Source: Campylorhamphus procurvoides (lineage: Eukaryota > Chordata > Aves > Passeriformes > Dendrocolaptidae). Taken from it: a stretch of 64,000 nucleotides of DNA. Positions 51,067 through 64,000 of this stretch are shown in pieces (the first letter of the stretch is position 1; every line of letters begins with the position of its first letter). The translations under genes and the position numbers were made by a program. The stretch is taken from contig WBMV01005060.1 in the NCBI GenBank assembly GCA_013396655.1, forward strand, positions 310,001 to 374,000, in the 5' to 3' direction. The notes under the pieces are model-generated. The model saw only the letters and a list, made by a program, of their open reading frames with translations. It searched no databases and was not told where the DNA came from.

Positions 51067-52714
51067 ACTTCTCAGCATCTGAAGGATGCAGGATACAAGA
51101 CAATTGGGATGCAGTTATACCAGGATTTGGAAATTCAGCTCTTGTAGTCCCACTGATGAATTTTTTACCCCATGTCTTAGAGAGCCTCATGAATGTGTAT
51201 CTGATTTATGATTTATGATGTATGGGATACTACTTTTAAACATATATACACAGACCAGAGAACTCTATATGAGAAATTACACTAATAGAATCGAAGACCA
51301 GCTGGCAATACATGTTGGGCAAAAAAGGAAGATGTGACAACTTCAGCTAAACCAACAGACAGAATCACTTGATTTGGTCTCTGCACATCTTTAAAATCAT
51401 GCTCTGTGAACATTGTTATGACAGGGAAAAACAAGATTTTTTTCCCTGTAAAATTAAATGTCACTCTTGATAGCATAATATCTGAAACATCATCCTTCCA
51501 AGTCCATAGCAATACTTTACACAGAAAATTAAACTCTCTCTCTGTTTATTGAGTGCATAATGCTGTCTTCGAATGTGTGAGAACCCCTGCTAGGTGAGAA
51601 ATTAAAAAAGAAGCACTATAAAGTCTAATGGTATGTATGAAATACAAAAAAGAGAGAAAAAGGTAACTTAATTGGTAATCAGAAGAAATCATAAAACTAA
51701 TCATGCAATTAATGTCTTAAAAAGCTGGCATATGAGGTGTGTATAATTACCAGAAAACAATGCAGTGATGGTTTCAAGGATTAATGAATTAATGATTGTT
51801 GGGGGGAGAAGGATTTGATCTGCAATTTTATATGTTAGCTTTAAATCCATGCTAAACTATTCCTTGGCTTTGTTTACAGGAAATGTCCTCACCTTACACA
51901 GTGTTTATCTTTGAAATTAGTGTTTTTTTTAATATTACATTGAAAACTTTTTCCTTGAGAAAGATGCAGATGTGTTTCCTTTTCCGTCATGTAGCTCCCC
52001 ATCCTCCCCTCTTGTTCATGAAAATTGAAGACTGTTGGCAAGCAAAGGAGTTTGGGCAGCACATACATCAAAATGACACAAAGTCTAGAGATATTCACCA
52101 ATTGCAGGTGCCAGAATAAATTAAAATATGTTGACATTTATAAATATTTTTATTTTCTCTTTAAAATGTAAAGTGGTACACCACATATTATCAATTGTCC
52201 TTTGTTTCATGCACACATTAAAAATAAATTTGTGTTCTGGTGCTGATTGCTAATTTACTGATGATCTTATATATCAAGATGTTAATTTGTTGATAAAATG
52301 AGGTGATAGAAAATTACAAATGATTTAAGACTGCTGTACATCAAAACATAAGCATTCCTTTGATTTAGTTGCCAACTACAAAGATTTCAAACCATGGTAT
52401 GGTAAACATTGGTCTTTGTTCCCTTTTTTTTTCTCCTGTTGTTCAAATGTGTGCATCTGCTGCTAGATGTGATAGCAATGCATGACGGATGGAAGGATGG
52501 ATGAAAGGACTGGGAGTTTTATGACAGCAGAGTCCATAATTCAACAACCTTCCAGGCAGGGCTGAGAGAACGGCCCAGAGGTGAGGAAGCTGGCTTGGGA
52601 CTGGAAAGCTCTGGGCTACCAAATGCATCCTTTGGGGCTAACAGCCTGTCCGTGACTTGATTCTTGTGATTGAAGGATACCTGTTCCCCACCTACCACCT
52701 ACCTACCTGCACTG

Positions 52715-53246
52715 ACACAACCTCACCTTGAATACCATGGGCAGTTTTGGTCACTGCAATACAAGAAAGATGTAAAGCTATTGCAGAGTGTCCAAAAAAA
52801 GGCAACAAAAATGGTGAAGGGCCTTGAGGGAAAGCTGTAAAAGGACCAGCTGAGGGCACTTGGTCTGTTCAGCCTGGAGAGGAGGATACTGAGGGGAGAC
52901 CTCATTGCAGTTACAGCTTCCTTGTGAGGGGAAACAGAAGGACAGGCACTGATCCCTGTTCTCTGGTGACCAGTGACAGAACCTGAGGGAATGGCCTGAA
53001 GTTGTGTCAGAGCAGGTTTAGGATGGATATTAAAAAAAGGTTCTTCCTCCAGAGGGTGGTCGGGCACTGAACAGGGTCCCCAGGACAGTGGTCACAGCAC
53101 TGAGTGACAGAGGTCAAGAAGCATTTGGACAATTCTCTCAGGCACACTGAGTGACTCTTGGGACTGGTCCAGTGCAGGGCTAAGGGTTGGACTCAATGAA
53201 CCCTGTGGGTCCCCTCCAACTTGGCACATTCTGTGATTCTCTGATA
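52715..53246 (+). mobile_element. CR1 LINE 3' region, 5'-truncated
   Basis: The order of blocks is that of CR1. It reads GGGCAGTTTTGGTCACTGCAATACAAGAAAG (end of ORF2), then GGCAACAAAAATGGTGAAGGGCCTTGAG, then GTTCAGCCTGGAGAGGAGGATACTGAGGGGAGACCTCATTGCAG, then GGAATGGCCTGAAGTTGTG, then AGGGTGGTCGGGCACTGAACAGG. It ends with GGTTGGACTCAATGAACCC and a tail of CACATTCTGTGATTCTCTGA. The two tail octamers are degenerate. Frameshifts and stops remove any coding function. The 114-codon minus-strand open frame at 52723-53067 is simply the antisense of this repeat. Confidence 0.93.
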
Positions 53247-54913
53247 CCTTCACAAACTCTCAGAAAAGGAAATGCCATCAAGACTGTCAGGGAGATGGAT
53301 GCTACAGGAAGAGCAGACAGGTGAGGAGCACAGGCAGAAGCGTTAAAAACTGCATGGTTAGTAAGTTGGACATTTTTAAACTGAAAAATGAATGAGTTAC
53401 CCTTGTAAAATGTGCCACTGTTAGAAATGTAAGCCTTTTCTATGAGAAGTTTGGCAGAGGCTGGGAATTCCCAAAAGGAGTATGAGCCAGGGTGCTCTGG
53501 GAGTTGAGCTGCCCATGGGTAACTCAGGTCTCAGCACAACTCCTCTCTTAACCTCCAGATAATACTCTCAGTTGGGGAAAGCAGCAATGGAAGGAAAAAG
53601 AAAAAGACAACAAAAAAAAAACATACAGAAATGAGACTGAGAAGAAATGAAGCCAATTCTCAAGTCTGTTGCTGTCTTTCCATGCGGGCTTATAGACACT
53701 CACAGTTCATTTCTACGCTCCAGCTCCCAGCTGCAAGAGTGATTATAATACTTGGCTGCACCTCAGAGGGGTTCCATCACCCCTTTGTTAATGGCTGGGA
53801 GCACTCACTCCATGGCAGGGATGGTGGCTGTAAGGCAGGCAGAATAATTATCACACGTGAAAATGGTGTTTGCACATGTATGTGAAGGACTGGAGTGAGG
53901 CTGGGTAAGAATAGCCACTTTGCACCAAAGAGCCACTTAAATGTAATAAACTCTGAAATCCCTAAATCCAGACTGATTCACTCACTGGTCGATGCAGTCT
54001 CTTTCTTGAATATATCTACAGGGTGGCATCAGAGGGAATGGGATCATCACATCCAGGGGTCAAGGTCCCAGGGTTGTCAGTTGTCCCAGAGAGAACCTAA
54101 AATTTTTTTCAAAAGAAATGTGATTTTTTTTTCAGTGATTTTTTTCCTTTTGTGAGTTTGGGACTGGTTTTGGTGGAAACTAGAGTCTTGCAGTAATTCC
54201 GATATTTCTAGGTCACTCATTTTCTGTTTTGCTGTTGCTGGAGGTCTGTGATCCACTACATGAAACACTGACTGCCCTGGCATCACAGTGAAGCTGGAGG
54301 CACAAGGCTGCTGGGAGGGCTGGACAGGACTGTGTTTTGATTTCGAGACAAAAAAGACATAGTTTAAATCATTTAAATCTCCATCAGTTTTTGATTTTGC
54401 ATTCTGCAAGATCAAGTGTTGTCTTTCCCTATTTTTGCACAAATGATATCAACATCTGTCTAGAATAATGTGATCTGGTCACCAAGGGAATCTATTCTTT
54501 TCTTAATAGCCAAAGAAAACTCAAGATGTGGATTTCTCAGTCTTTAAAAACATACGAGTGATCATAATGAGATAGACCAAAAGTGCACATATTTAACACT
54601 CTACTTGTGGCATCGACCTTTGGTAGGTACATGGAGAAAAGTATAAGATTAGCTGGAGAGGTGAGTCATGACACTTGCACTCAACACAGGCAGTGTGATG
54701 ATTCTGTCCCAGTCTCCATTCTGTAATGTGGTCAATTTAGGTTGGAGGCTTAAGGATCTTGAGCTGCTCTGTGGATACCACCTGGACTGAAGCATGCTCT
54801 GACATTCTGTGATATGAGTGTCTATTCATGGCTCTAAGCAGGGGGGGGATGCACATTCCTGAATTTCACTCTGTGCAGGTTTCCCATTAAAATTGCCTTC
54901 ATTTACTGAAGTT

Positions 54914-54949
54914 TGGGAATCTCTAGACTAGAGACTGGGAATCTCTAGA
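54914..54949. repeat. Direct repeat of 14 bases flanking a palindrome
   Basis: TGGGAATCTCTAGA occurs at 54914-54927 and again at 54936-54949. The first copy overlaps the palindrome CTCTAGACTAGAG (54921-54933). It is a small local duplication of unknown meaning. Confidence 0.75.
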
Positions 54950-55572
54950 ACCACCCTAAGTCTTTCCAAGCTAAAGATGCTAAGAAGATTTAAACCAAGT
55001 TCTAATGTATTGACCTTGATCTTACCTCATGAAATGGCCAGAAAGATTTGAATTTTTTACTGATGGTGATTTGGTTGCCATGCTTTGTCAAGGGGACCTT
55101 GAATTTAGTATTTAACTCCCAAGCATAATAATTGTGCATTCCCTTGAGATGAGAAAGTGAGGTAAGGAAAGGCTGAACCAACAAAGCAGTTCTGCACTAT
55201 GTCTCCTTATCCATATCCTGCAACATGACGTAAAGGTATCCAAGAACTTTGACAGAGTTCTGCTTTGTTCTGACAATCCATAAATTCAGCCAAAATTAAC
55301 TCCCTCATCTGAGTGAATTTGCCTTGACAAATATGCAACATCAAGAAAATTCTACTTCTAGACTAAAAGAAAATTTCTCAGTAGAAGACTTTTTGAGGCA
55401 CCAGAGCCACTGACAACACTCAGAGAGGTTGATTAATTTTCCTTTTCAGAAAATTTATTAAAAGTTAAAAATTTCTAATTTGATATTTTATGATCAGAAA
55501 AAGTCAGCATTTCGTCTCGATGCAAGTCTTAAAAAAAATCAAATCAATTTAAGTGAACTCATTCTTAGAAGG

Positions 55573-55592
55573 TGGAAATGCATGGAAATGCA
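55573..55592. repeat. Tandem duplication of GGAAATGCAT
   Basis: Two perfect adjacent copies of a 10-base unit are present. Spacing of one helical turn places the two ATGCAT palindromes on the same face of DNA. This may be chance. Confidence 0.75.
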
Positions 55593-56089
55593 TATTCTGG
55601 TTAATATGACTAGGTAATTCACTACTCAGAAAAATAGATTACTGGAACTTCTACCCCAAATCCACAGTTTACCATATAAAAAAATTATGTTCCAAATTTA
55701 AGTTCCAAAAATAAAGCCTCATTTTCAAAATTCCTTGACAGTTTGGATCTCATCTGATTCAAACTGTAGCTTTGAGTATTCACGAGCTTTGGAAATTAAA
55801 TGACAGTGACACATGCTAAACACTGAGCCCTAATCTAAAAAATTCAAAATTAAAAAGTGCTTTTGCAACTCTAGTAGGAGCCTTGATAAGAGATGAAAAC
55901 AAAGTTTTCAGCACAGCATAAAAGAATTTCTGAGGCTGCTACTCAGCCAGGTCCACCAGACTGCTCTGACCCCCAGTCATGATCCGCTTTAGTGTGTGCT
56001 AATTTCTTTCATCTGGTGTTGTTCCTTAAACCCATCTTTCCTGATTGTTTGGATTTTTCAAAGCAATTCAGCATGATTTAATCTTAAAT

Positions 56090-56300
56090 GACACTCAGAC
56101 ACTGCCTTAATAATTAATATGCCAAGTAAAGCAGGTAAAGTAAATCACTTCTTAAATTAAGAAACCAGATCCTTTCTATTAGAGCATAAACATAATTTAA
56201 AACATTGGTCTTAATAACTCATGCTCTATTAGGGAAAGAGCAGGTGGCTTAGCGTTGCTAATGCTGAACTGATATTACAGAAAAATATGAGAACCTTAGG
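56090..56300. promoter_or_regulatory. Candidate regulatory patch with homeodomain motifs and an E-box
   Basis: TAATTAAT at 56111-56118, several TTAAT/ATTAA cores, and CAGGTG at 56241-56246 are visible. A 12-base near-perfect inverted repeat (CTATTAGAGCAT near 56177-56188 and ATGCTCTATTAG at 56221-56232, one mismatch) frames the centre. Function is inferred from motif density alone. Confidence 0.15.
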
Positions 56301-59300
56301 TTGGTGTATTATGTACTTCAGATGCTTTCTAGCCATACCAGCAGCATTTAATTCATGAAATTACATTCCTATTCATGAGACATACTCTTCTGAATTTTAA
56401 GATGCATATTATAATTATTTTTAGAAATTAAGGGATAATGTTTATTCCCAGTGGATACTATTTTTTTTTAAACTTTATTATTAAAATAGCGTGTTTTTAA
56501 ACATTAACCACCAAACTGCAGGAAGCAGGGTAGATATCTCCCTGAGCCAGTAACCAAACACGCTCTTTCCATTAGCAGGTGAGGTGAAAACAGAGGCTGA
56601 GCTGGAGTCAGGGTACACCGAGTGCCCCGGCATCAGAAGTTCAGGAAGGGTCACTGCTGAGACTGCGGGCAATTTTGGTTAGCTCTGTTTTGCAATGGCC
56701 AATTAAAGTCTTTATTTTGATCTTTTTTTATGCTCACAGACCTGCACCATAGAGCTCTTGTGCACAGTTTACCAGCTGCTCAGCATCCCTTCCAGGGAGA
56801 GTCACAGAGATGTTTGTCTCCTGCCTGCTCCCCAGACCAGAATCCAGTCTTAGTTTCTGCAGACTATCATCATATGTCGTGAGGGAGTAGCTTCCACTCT
56901 GATAAATTCAAGGAGCTGAGAATAGGGGCACAGTGCCTTTGGCTGCCCTATGTGCCAATTTTGCACTCTTTTTTTGCACTTTGGTGGTGAAGATGTAGTA
57001 TTTAAATATACACTGCAGAGCAAGGCTGAAAGTAGATGCCTAAAAGATGGTACATAGAATCCACTGTCACATCTTCATAAATTATGAAAGTAAATTTATC
57101 ACAATGACCATTTACTCATAGAAGTTTCCTGATTACCCTCTTTGAACTTTTGTGTATTCATTCATTTTTCCTCCAGTCAGACAAAACCTTTATTAAAATA
57201 CTGGCATCTAAACCTATTTTTCACATTTGGAATATTAGAGTGATGGATTTAGTTACACAACAACAGAATGAAACTATCAGGGAGAATAAATGCCATAGGA
57301 GGAAAAAACCTTACACTATGAACTGCAAACCAAGATTATTCATTCAGATAAGCTTAGTTTAAAATGCCTTATTGTAAGATCTGTAAGGACCCTGCAAGAA
57401 ATAAACTCCAAATCTGGATGCAGACTCACTCATATTTTTACTTCAATAGGAATACCAGTTCAGGCAAATGCCTATATTTATTCCTTTAGATTAAAAATAA
57501 AGAGAAAGAAAAAGTAAAAAGTTCTACAACCAGCAATGACTTCAGTAGGAACTCTACTTGATAAATTAATGGTATGGTCTAGGGCTGTCCTCTGGCTCAT
57601 CATCACTTACGCCAAGATGATGCAGTTTGAATACTGTAAGAGTTTCAATAAACATCATTGCTGATATTGAGAGTTGACAGAAATGGTTAGGAATGTAATG
57701 CTAGGATGGAGACAGTTAGTGATCTCACAGATAATTTAACTTGTGACAAGTCCTATCACAGGGAATACAATTTTCCAAAGGGAGACCACAAAGAGTTCAC
57801 CAGTGAATGTGAGGTGTAGGTGTCAGAGGCAGATGCTGCCCACGCCTGCTGGACAAGCATTTGTGTCAGAGCACACGATACAGACATTGGGTAACCACTT
57901 TTTATTTAGATGTCATTTGTATCTAGGAAGGTTTTGGTTTTTTGAGGGATTTGGATATATAGCCTCTGTTCGCAAAATAATTCACTTAGGTGCTCAACAT
58001 TGTAAAACAAGTGTGTAAAAGAAGGACATGAAGCCTGCTGTTACCCAATGCCAATGGATGCTGAGGCTCTCAGTTCAAAGCTTTTGTTGAGTGTGAAATG
58101 TGGCAATAAAAGAGGAACAAACATGCATTAAAATACACTTCTGGGAGCTAAAAAACCCCTTAATGCAGTCAATGTTAAATAATATACTCACATCAAATTG
58201 AAAAACAACATGAGCAGTGTCAGAAGAGCCATGTATGTAATGGTGTCACTTAAATAACAAGGCACTGTCCCTCCAGCACACAGCCCAGGGCTGTGTGTAC
58301 TCTCCTAAGGATGAGAGGGAGGATCCACTCCAAATGTCATTAGTAACCCCAAATCTGCCTGCTAGGATTTGAACATCTTATCAGAAAAGAATAAACACGG
58401 ATATCTGAACATGGGAATGAGGGACACGAGTCTCTGGTCTCATTCTTACTAGCCTAATTTAACAAATAATTTCCCACATCTTCATGCTGCTGCTTGAAAA
58501 CTGTTTTTGATGAAACCAGAAGCAACCCACCTCGCTGTACTTTCAAGCAGGGCTCACATCGAACACAGTCAGTTAAAAAGCTAATGAGGCAGGGATGTAG
58601 CAACAGCTCCTTTCACTGGCCTGAGCAACCACTTTACAAACAGGCACAGTACTTCTTTAAGAGAGAACCAAACATGCTAGAATGGTCTTTCAGTCAATCT
58701 ACATTTCCCCCTCAAAACACAGAGAAAGAGAGGAATGATTTAAAGTTGCTGTGGATCTGACTGAGAGAAAGAGAAATACAAAAAATGTTGGTTTTGTGGA
58801 GAACAGCAGCTGCCATGGCATAGCACCACTCTGTGGTCTGGGGTTGCTGTTTAATAAACGACACCACAAATCCTGCTACATTTCTGTAGAAAAACTTCTG
58901 CAAGACAAAACATCCTGTATACATGCACTGATAACCACACATTAGAGAATGCAGCATAAATGGATTGTATGGCAAAAGCCATATGTTGTACCTGCAGCTT
59001 ATCTTTAATACTGTATGATAAAATATCTCCAAAGTCACATAAATCATTGTGATATTCTAATCCAACCTCTATGATCTCTATTCAGAAATCACAGCAGCTG
59101 TCTTTAAGAGTGTCTTTCCCAATAGTAACAAAGTCTGACCCTATTAATGAGATCAAAGCTTAAAATTACTAGATATTAGTAATTGTTCTATTACAATTAA
59201 CAAAATTCAACCCTTGTACCCATAAAACAGTTCAAATTTTATTAAGCTATAAAAGGATTGGGTTTTAGCTAACACTAACACTAATGTGTCAATAGGAATT

Positions 59301-62300
59301 GGGTTTATGTGACGCATGGATATATGCAGTCCATAGAATAGGATTTACTGTAGGAGCATAAAATTTATATAAAATGTGTAATAAACTTTTTCTTAAGTTC
59401 ACAGTAGAAATAAATTATTTTTACATTTATATCTTTATGAATTCTCATTAGCAGCAAGTCAAGTCCCACTAAAAATACAAACAGAACAAAGCCCTGCCTT
59501 CTCTTCCCTGTGCCTATAAGAATAACTTTCACAGGTCTGTAGGATATCAACTTGTTGAAGCTTTCACAAAGTCTTGAATCAGAAGCAAGTTAGATGAAAC
59601 ATGGTCTGTGCTTTTAAGACTAACAAAGTCTTTGTGGTGGATGTTTGAAACTCAGGCTCAGGTTGTATTCAAGGAGACCACATTAGAAAGATCCCAGGGG
59701 CACCACTGAAGAGACTATGGCAATGCAATGGGCAGCTCCACCATTGCCTTCAAAGGGGTCAGCTCCTCTGAGTAGCTCTGCAGCAAGCAAAGCTGTGCTC
59801 TTCCTTTTGGACTATTTGCCAAGTGGTGTTTATGACATGGAATTAGACCAGGAAAGTCAATCCAAGGGAGCGAGACTATAGAAAAGTTCCTAATTTTCCT
59901 TATCTTTTCCTTTTACACAGAACAGGTCGATGTAGTAGACTTTCTACTCTCTCTGCTTTATCTTTTATCTTGATGTTTCTAATGCATCTGTCTGAGACCT
60001 AAATCACAATTCTTCCACTGTTTTCACTGCATTTTGAATCAAAACTGTTGTAGGCACACGGTCCTGAGCTCCTTCAGAGCTGGAAGCAGGCACAGGGGAA
60101 TAAGCTCTGTCAGTAACTGTGTCCAGAACATTTCCAGTCAATATTAAAAGTTTCCCTAGGGCCAAACAAGCCTGCACACTCATCCAAAGCCCCTGGTGAA
60201 ACACAGGGGAAAAATAGCTACAGGGAACTTTAAATTTGTTTGTCAAGCTAGTTCACACCAGACACTCATACCACAAGGTACACGGACAGCATTCCTCACC
60301 CTGCACGGGCCTGGTAGGAAGAATCCTCGAAAGGATGCTCTGTGTAGTTATTGGTGATCGTGACCCCAAAGACATCTGTGGCTGATGCACTTATGACATG
60401 CAGAACCTCTGATGTAGGGCTTTGAGCATGGATTTTGAGCAGGTGAAGAAAGACAAAGAGAACTCATTATTATTTATCACGTGCCAGTTGGCAGGAATGC
60501 CAGGATCAGGATAGTTCTCCTAGGGATGTACCAAGATCACCAGCAGTCAGCAAAAGACTAGAACATAGAAAACAAATACTTGGAAAAGGCATGAGACCAG
60601 ACTGTACAAGGAGATAGTACTAGCAGCGTCCAAAGGGTGATATTTCCCTATAGCTAAGGTAGTAATTCAACCCTTTTCCTTCTGCCTTCAAAAATTAGTC
60701 CTCATTTTCTAACACTAGAACGGGAATTACCAGTGCAGAAAGGAAATCTCCTTGATACAGTGTGGCAACCACTCTCTTTGAGCAGGTGGTGGAACAAGGT
60801 GGCTCCAGAATCTGTTCAGATAATGTTTTAATGACTTGGAGGTTCATTCTCCAGACGTTTCTAAAAGCAAACTGACTTTGAAGTATGGTAGCAATATGAG
60901 AAAACTTGGGTATAGTTCTCAGAAACAACCTTGCAGGGCAGCATGAACATTACAGTCATGGTTATGTGGTCTGTAGGAAGAATGAGCCACAGCTGACAGT
61001 TCACCTCTGTCTCTCTTTTGAGCTACAGACTTCATACAGAGCCAAACACTGCACACCTTGTGGATGGCTGGCTCACCTGGGCAGTGCAAACATCTGCCTT
61101 ACCTGCTAAACTAGGGAATGGACGCTTCCAAATTCCGTAAAGAAATCACATAGAAGAGAGGAAGGGTTTGTCAGGTATTTGATGGAAAACATGCTTAATG
61201 CTAACTGATCTTTTCAAAAATAAGGACACACTGTCAAAAAAAAAAAAAGAGAGAAAATTGCATGTTTTTAGTAGAAAGTTTTAAGGTTAAAAAAAAAAAG
61301 GAAAAATAGGTAAAAAGCAGCCCTAGGAAAAGTATTATGTGAAGGGTTGGAAGGGTTGCATCAAAACACTCAAGTGGTGCTGAATGCTTGAGCTAAGTGT
61401 GTGGCAGTCAAATCCCATTTACAGCATGTTGTAAAACCTGAAACAGTGGATCAGGAATGTGACCCTGTGGTATTGCTGCTTCTGCAAGATCCTCCCTCTT
61501 GTCCAGTCCTAGTATGACATGCGAGAAGTGAACAGCCAGTTCTTCAAGCAATTCCCAGGTAAAATTTAAATTATAAAAAGTTCCAGCACAGATATCTTTT
61601 TGACACTTCATAATTTTCCCTTGGTAACGTGCTTAAGTTGTAACAATCATCTGAAAGACATAAAATATGACGGGGAAGGTGGAGGAAAGGAAGAACTTAT
61701 TGGTAACTATATACTGGCAGGATAAACACCAGTCATAATCTGACCTGATATTAATTTCTGTACGAGAAGGGGTTTTCAGAAGAAATCAAATGCTAAATAC
61801 TTCTGTGTGATTGTAAAGAAAGTAAGCTGTGAAGTCCTGGGCTATTACCTAATCACCATGCTTCCACTGAGGGCAGCATCCCGTTGCTAGGTAACCCTGG
61901 TAGGATGTGTGCACCGGCTGTCTGGGGAAAAGCGATTCCCTCTGCCAGCACCACCACCAGCCAAACCATCGCTGAGTCAAACTCATCACACAGGAGTTTC
62001 TGTTTTGACTGATTTTATGGGATATAAATGGTGACTGCATTGTGTTTAGATAGATGGAATCTGCACGCTAGTTGATAAAATCTAAAAAAATTGCAATCAC
62101 TGAAGTGCATTTGTTGCTTTCTCAATGGGTTCATTTTCCCTTGACATCGTAACACTGCATGCTGGAACCCTGAGTTCTCCAACTGATTTATTTTTATATA
62201 TTGCATTATATTTCATAAGATGTGAAGAGTCAGATGACTGGAAGCTGACTCTGAAAATCAGTGAGGAACAGATACCTACCAGCATATATGATCAGTGTTG

Positions 62301-64000
62301 CCCTTTAATAATTTTTTAAATTCTTTTTCCTCTGTATTTCACACTATCACAGTTATATGTTTGACAGAAACCTGAAATTCAATTTCATTTGAGCTTTTTT
62401 TTTTTTGTTCACCAAGTTAATCTTATAAAAATGAATTTTAAGTCAATTTAGTAAACAGCTTTTGAGGAAATATTATACCATCTCACTTGTTCTGAATAGA
62501 ATAAAAACCAAAACAGAGGGGACATTCCCAATATCAAGAACTACATGGAAACTATTGATGGAAAAGAACAGATTTAATTTTATTACCCAGCTGCCTAGCA
62601 TTTGGAATAGTATATATAATCTGCCAACTATTTTGGCAAAAAGACTTGCTGTATCTCTAAGAATGACTCATAGTGTTATTCCTTGCCCTGGAAAATCTTA
62701 CGCTCTCAGGTAAATTATTTAAAAGCAATCAAGATAAATTCAAAGTTATTTCACCCTTCTGAACCTGTGGTTTCTACAGTGTGTGAGTTGTCTCCCTCTT
62801 CTGACTGATCCAGACAACCCAAGGGACCTAGATATGCTGAAGAACAAGAAGCTCCAGGTTTGGAGTGGGCACCACCCAGTCATCTGCTCCCAGGTATATG
62901 AGCTCCTATAGAGACTGCAGCTTGTCCCTACAGGTGCAGATTTACAACGGGACATTTTCTTCATGGTAAGCTCTCTGTTCTCTACCATGAGACTCCTTAA
63001 CATCTCCTAGGAAGGGGTGAACAAGTGGTAGAAAGAAAGAATAAAATAAGAGTTGACAGCATTATTATCTTTTTCTTCTGAGTTAGCTTTGAGGTTCAGG
63101 GACACACCAGGGATTTCCACACTACTGGAAGAGAAACACAGTTGTTTGCATACACCCCAAGTGGCATCACTATTTTTGTATCCCCATCACGCATCTCCTC
63201 TGCTGGCACCAGCCAGGGCTCTTTCCATGGCATACATTGCTCACAGCTTGATGCAACAAACCGCTCGACAACTGTATCGGAAACAGCTTGTTTTGTTTTT
63301 CTAATTTGGAAAACAAAGGCGCACTGCAAGCTGCGCTGACTGGGAAGTCATACATCTTTAACGCAAAGTAAAAAGGAAGAGAAAAGAAGAAAATATCCTT
63401 TAGTTACAGCAAACGCCTTCCTCTTTCCTTGCAAAGTGCTCTGTTAGCATGGCCGACCTCATGCCACTCCACAACACCAGGCAAAACACAATGAAATATT
63501 TGTTGTCTTTGTGCTCAAACATTAATATTGAGGAACTTATTTTCTGTAGAGAGGGCTTCAGGCTATTAGAAGAGAGTCTTAATCAGCCATGAAACTAATG
63601 TAGACTACAGACTATTCACTGTGTAGGCCAGTGGTTCTCAGAGAGTTGCACTGGAAGGTAATTTAACCACTGGGACATTAATATATGGACTCCATGGAGT
63701 GTAGGATAGGACTAAGAGGTCTCATATGGCCTCTTAGAAATCCACAATGGCTGGGAAACCTGTTGGACTTTGATCATCTGACTGCCAAAGCTCAGTGTGC
63801 TCACACACTCCACGAGCACAGCTGCAGTGCTCTGTCAAAGATAGTCACAAATGGTTGAAGATCACTGTCAGGAATCCCTAGGACAGGCTTGTCAAACCAA
63901 CACAGAGTTCAAGGAACACTATTTGCACCCTTTGCACCTTCAGCCAACACTAAAGACTGTGACATCCCTGATTTACCTAGTTATTTATATGACAGAATCA

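Larger units (their letters stand above)
44241..52714. other. Unique AT-rich DNA with one unusually long open frame
   Basis: About 8.5 kb has no recognised repeat body. It contains an A-run near 44989-45004, a T/G-rich tract at 46020-46092, an octamer plus AP-1 site at 47643-47693, and the long stop-free frame at 50245-51066 listed separately. Other open frames are short and arbitrary. Confidence 0.5.
53247..64000. other. Unique AT-rich noncoding DNA, no gene seen
   Basis: No exon, RNA gene or clear repeat is supported in the last 10.7 kb. It contains a duplicated 14-mer around a palindrome at 54914-54949, a tandem 10-mer at 55573-55592, a motif-rich patch at 56090-56300 and poly(A) runs near 61237 and 61290. 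The longest frame is a minus-strand 121 codons at 54077-54442, with no recognisable domain. Confidence 0.55.

Noticed and set aside
52723..53067. 114-codon minus-strand open frame
   Set aside because: It is antisense to the CR1 at 52715-53246.
54077..54442. 121-codon minus-strand open frame
   Set aside because: It has no recognised domain, ends in a Lys-rich part made by A-runs, and has no splice or promoter support. It is probably chance.
56298..56318. TTAGGTTGGTG resembling a mariner terminal repeat
   Set aside because: The match stops after 11 bases and there is no second end.
58712..59047. 111-codon minus-strand open frame
   Set aside because: It is Cys-, Phe- and Tyr-rich, as random AT-rich translation gives, with no domain or splice context.
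59038..59080. Possible reverse-oriented old CR1 terminus (CATTGTGATATTCTAATCCAACC)
   Set aside because: The likeness is confined to about 25 bases, and no internal CR1 blocks follow.
63629..63642. CAGTGGTTCTCAGA resembling a hAT-Charlie terminal repeat
   Set aside because: No matching inverted end or 8-bp target duplication was found downstream. A single 14-base likeness is not enough.
1..64000. tRNA, rRNA, snRNA or CRISPR features
   Set aside because: No convincing A/B-box pair with a cloverleaf, no conserved rRNA words and no spaced direct repeats were seen on either strand.

Overview
This window looks like avian nuclear DNA that lies either between genes or inside a very large intron. 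The main evidence is the repeats. All five interspersed repeats I can identify are CR1-type LINE fragments, the dominant retrotransposon family of birds and other reptiles. Several end in degenerate copies of the octamer ATTCTATG, as CR1 does. The DNA is AT-rich, poor in repeats and free of Alu, L1 or other mammalian repeats that I can see, which fits a bird. I cannot name the species or the locus.

Layout. 1-4924 is unique AT-rich DNA with homopolymer runs. 4925-5325 is a very old minus-strand CR1 3' region. 5326-27884 is unique sequence with a 21-bp tandem repeat at 14351-14401 and some hairpins. 27885-28605 is a plus-strand CR1 fragment running from the reverse transcriptase region to the 3' end. 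30220-30478 is a second plus-strand CR1 3' end. 30479-43705 is unique sequence with three dinucleotide or tetranucleotide tracts. 43706-44240 carries two minus-strand CR1 pieces, a 3' end and an endonuclease segment. 44241-52714 is unique sequence and holds the longest stop-free frame of the window, 50245-51066. 52715-53246 is a third plus-strand CR1 3' end. 53247-64000 is unique sequence.

I find no protein-coding gene, tRNA, rRNA, CRISPR array or intact mobile element that I can support. Nearly all open frames are short (60-120 codons), lie in arbitrary frames and have no recognisable domains. Two coding-like signals deserve testing: the unusually long open frame at 50245-51066, and a 120-bp exon-like segment at 34611-34730 with a good acceptor, a good donor and matching phase 1 at both ends. 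Several AT-rich patches with clusters of homeodomain, SOX, octamer, forkhead or CArG-type motifs could be enhancers. I offer these as hypotheses only, because conservation cannot be judged from one sequence.
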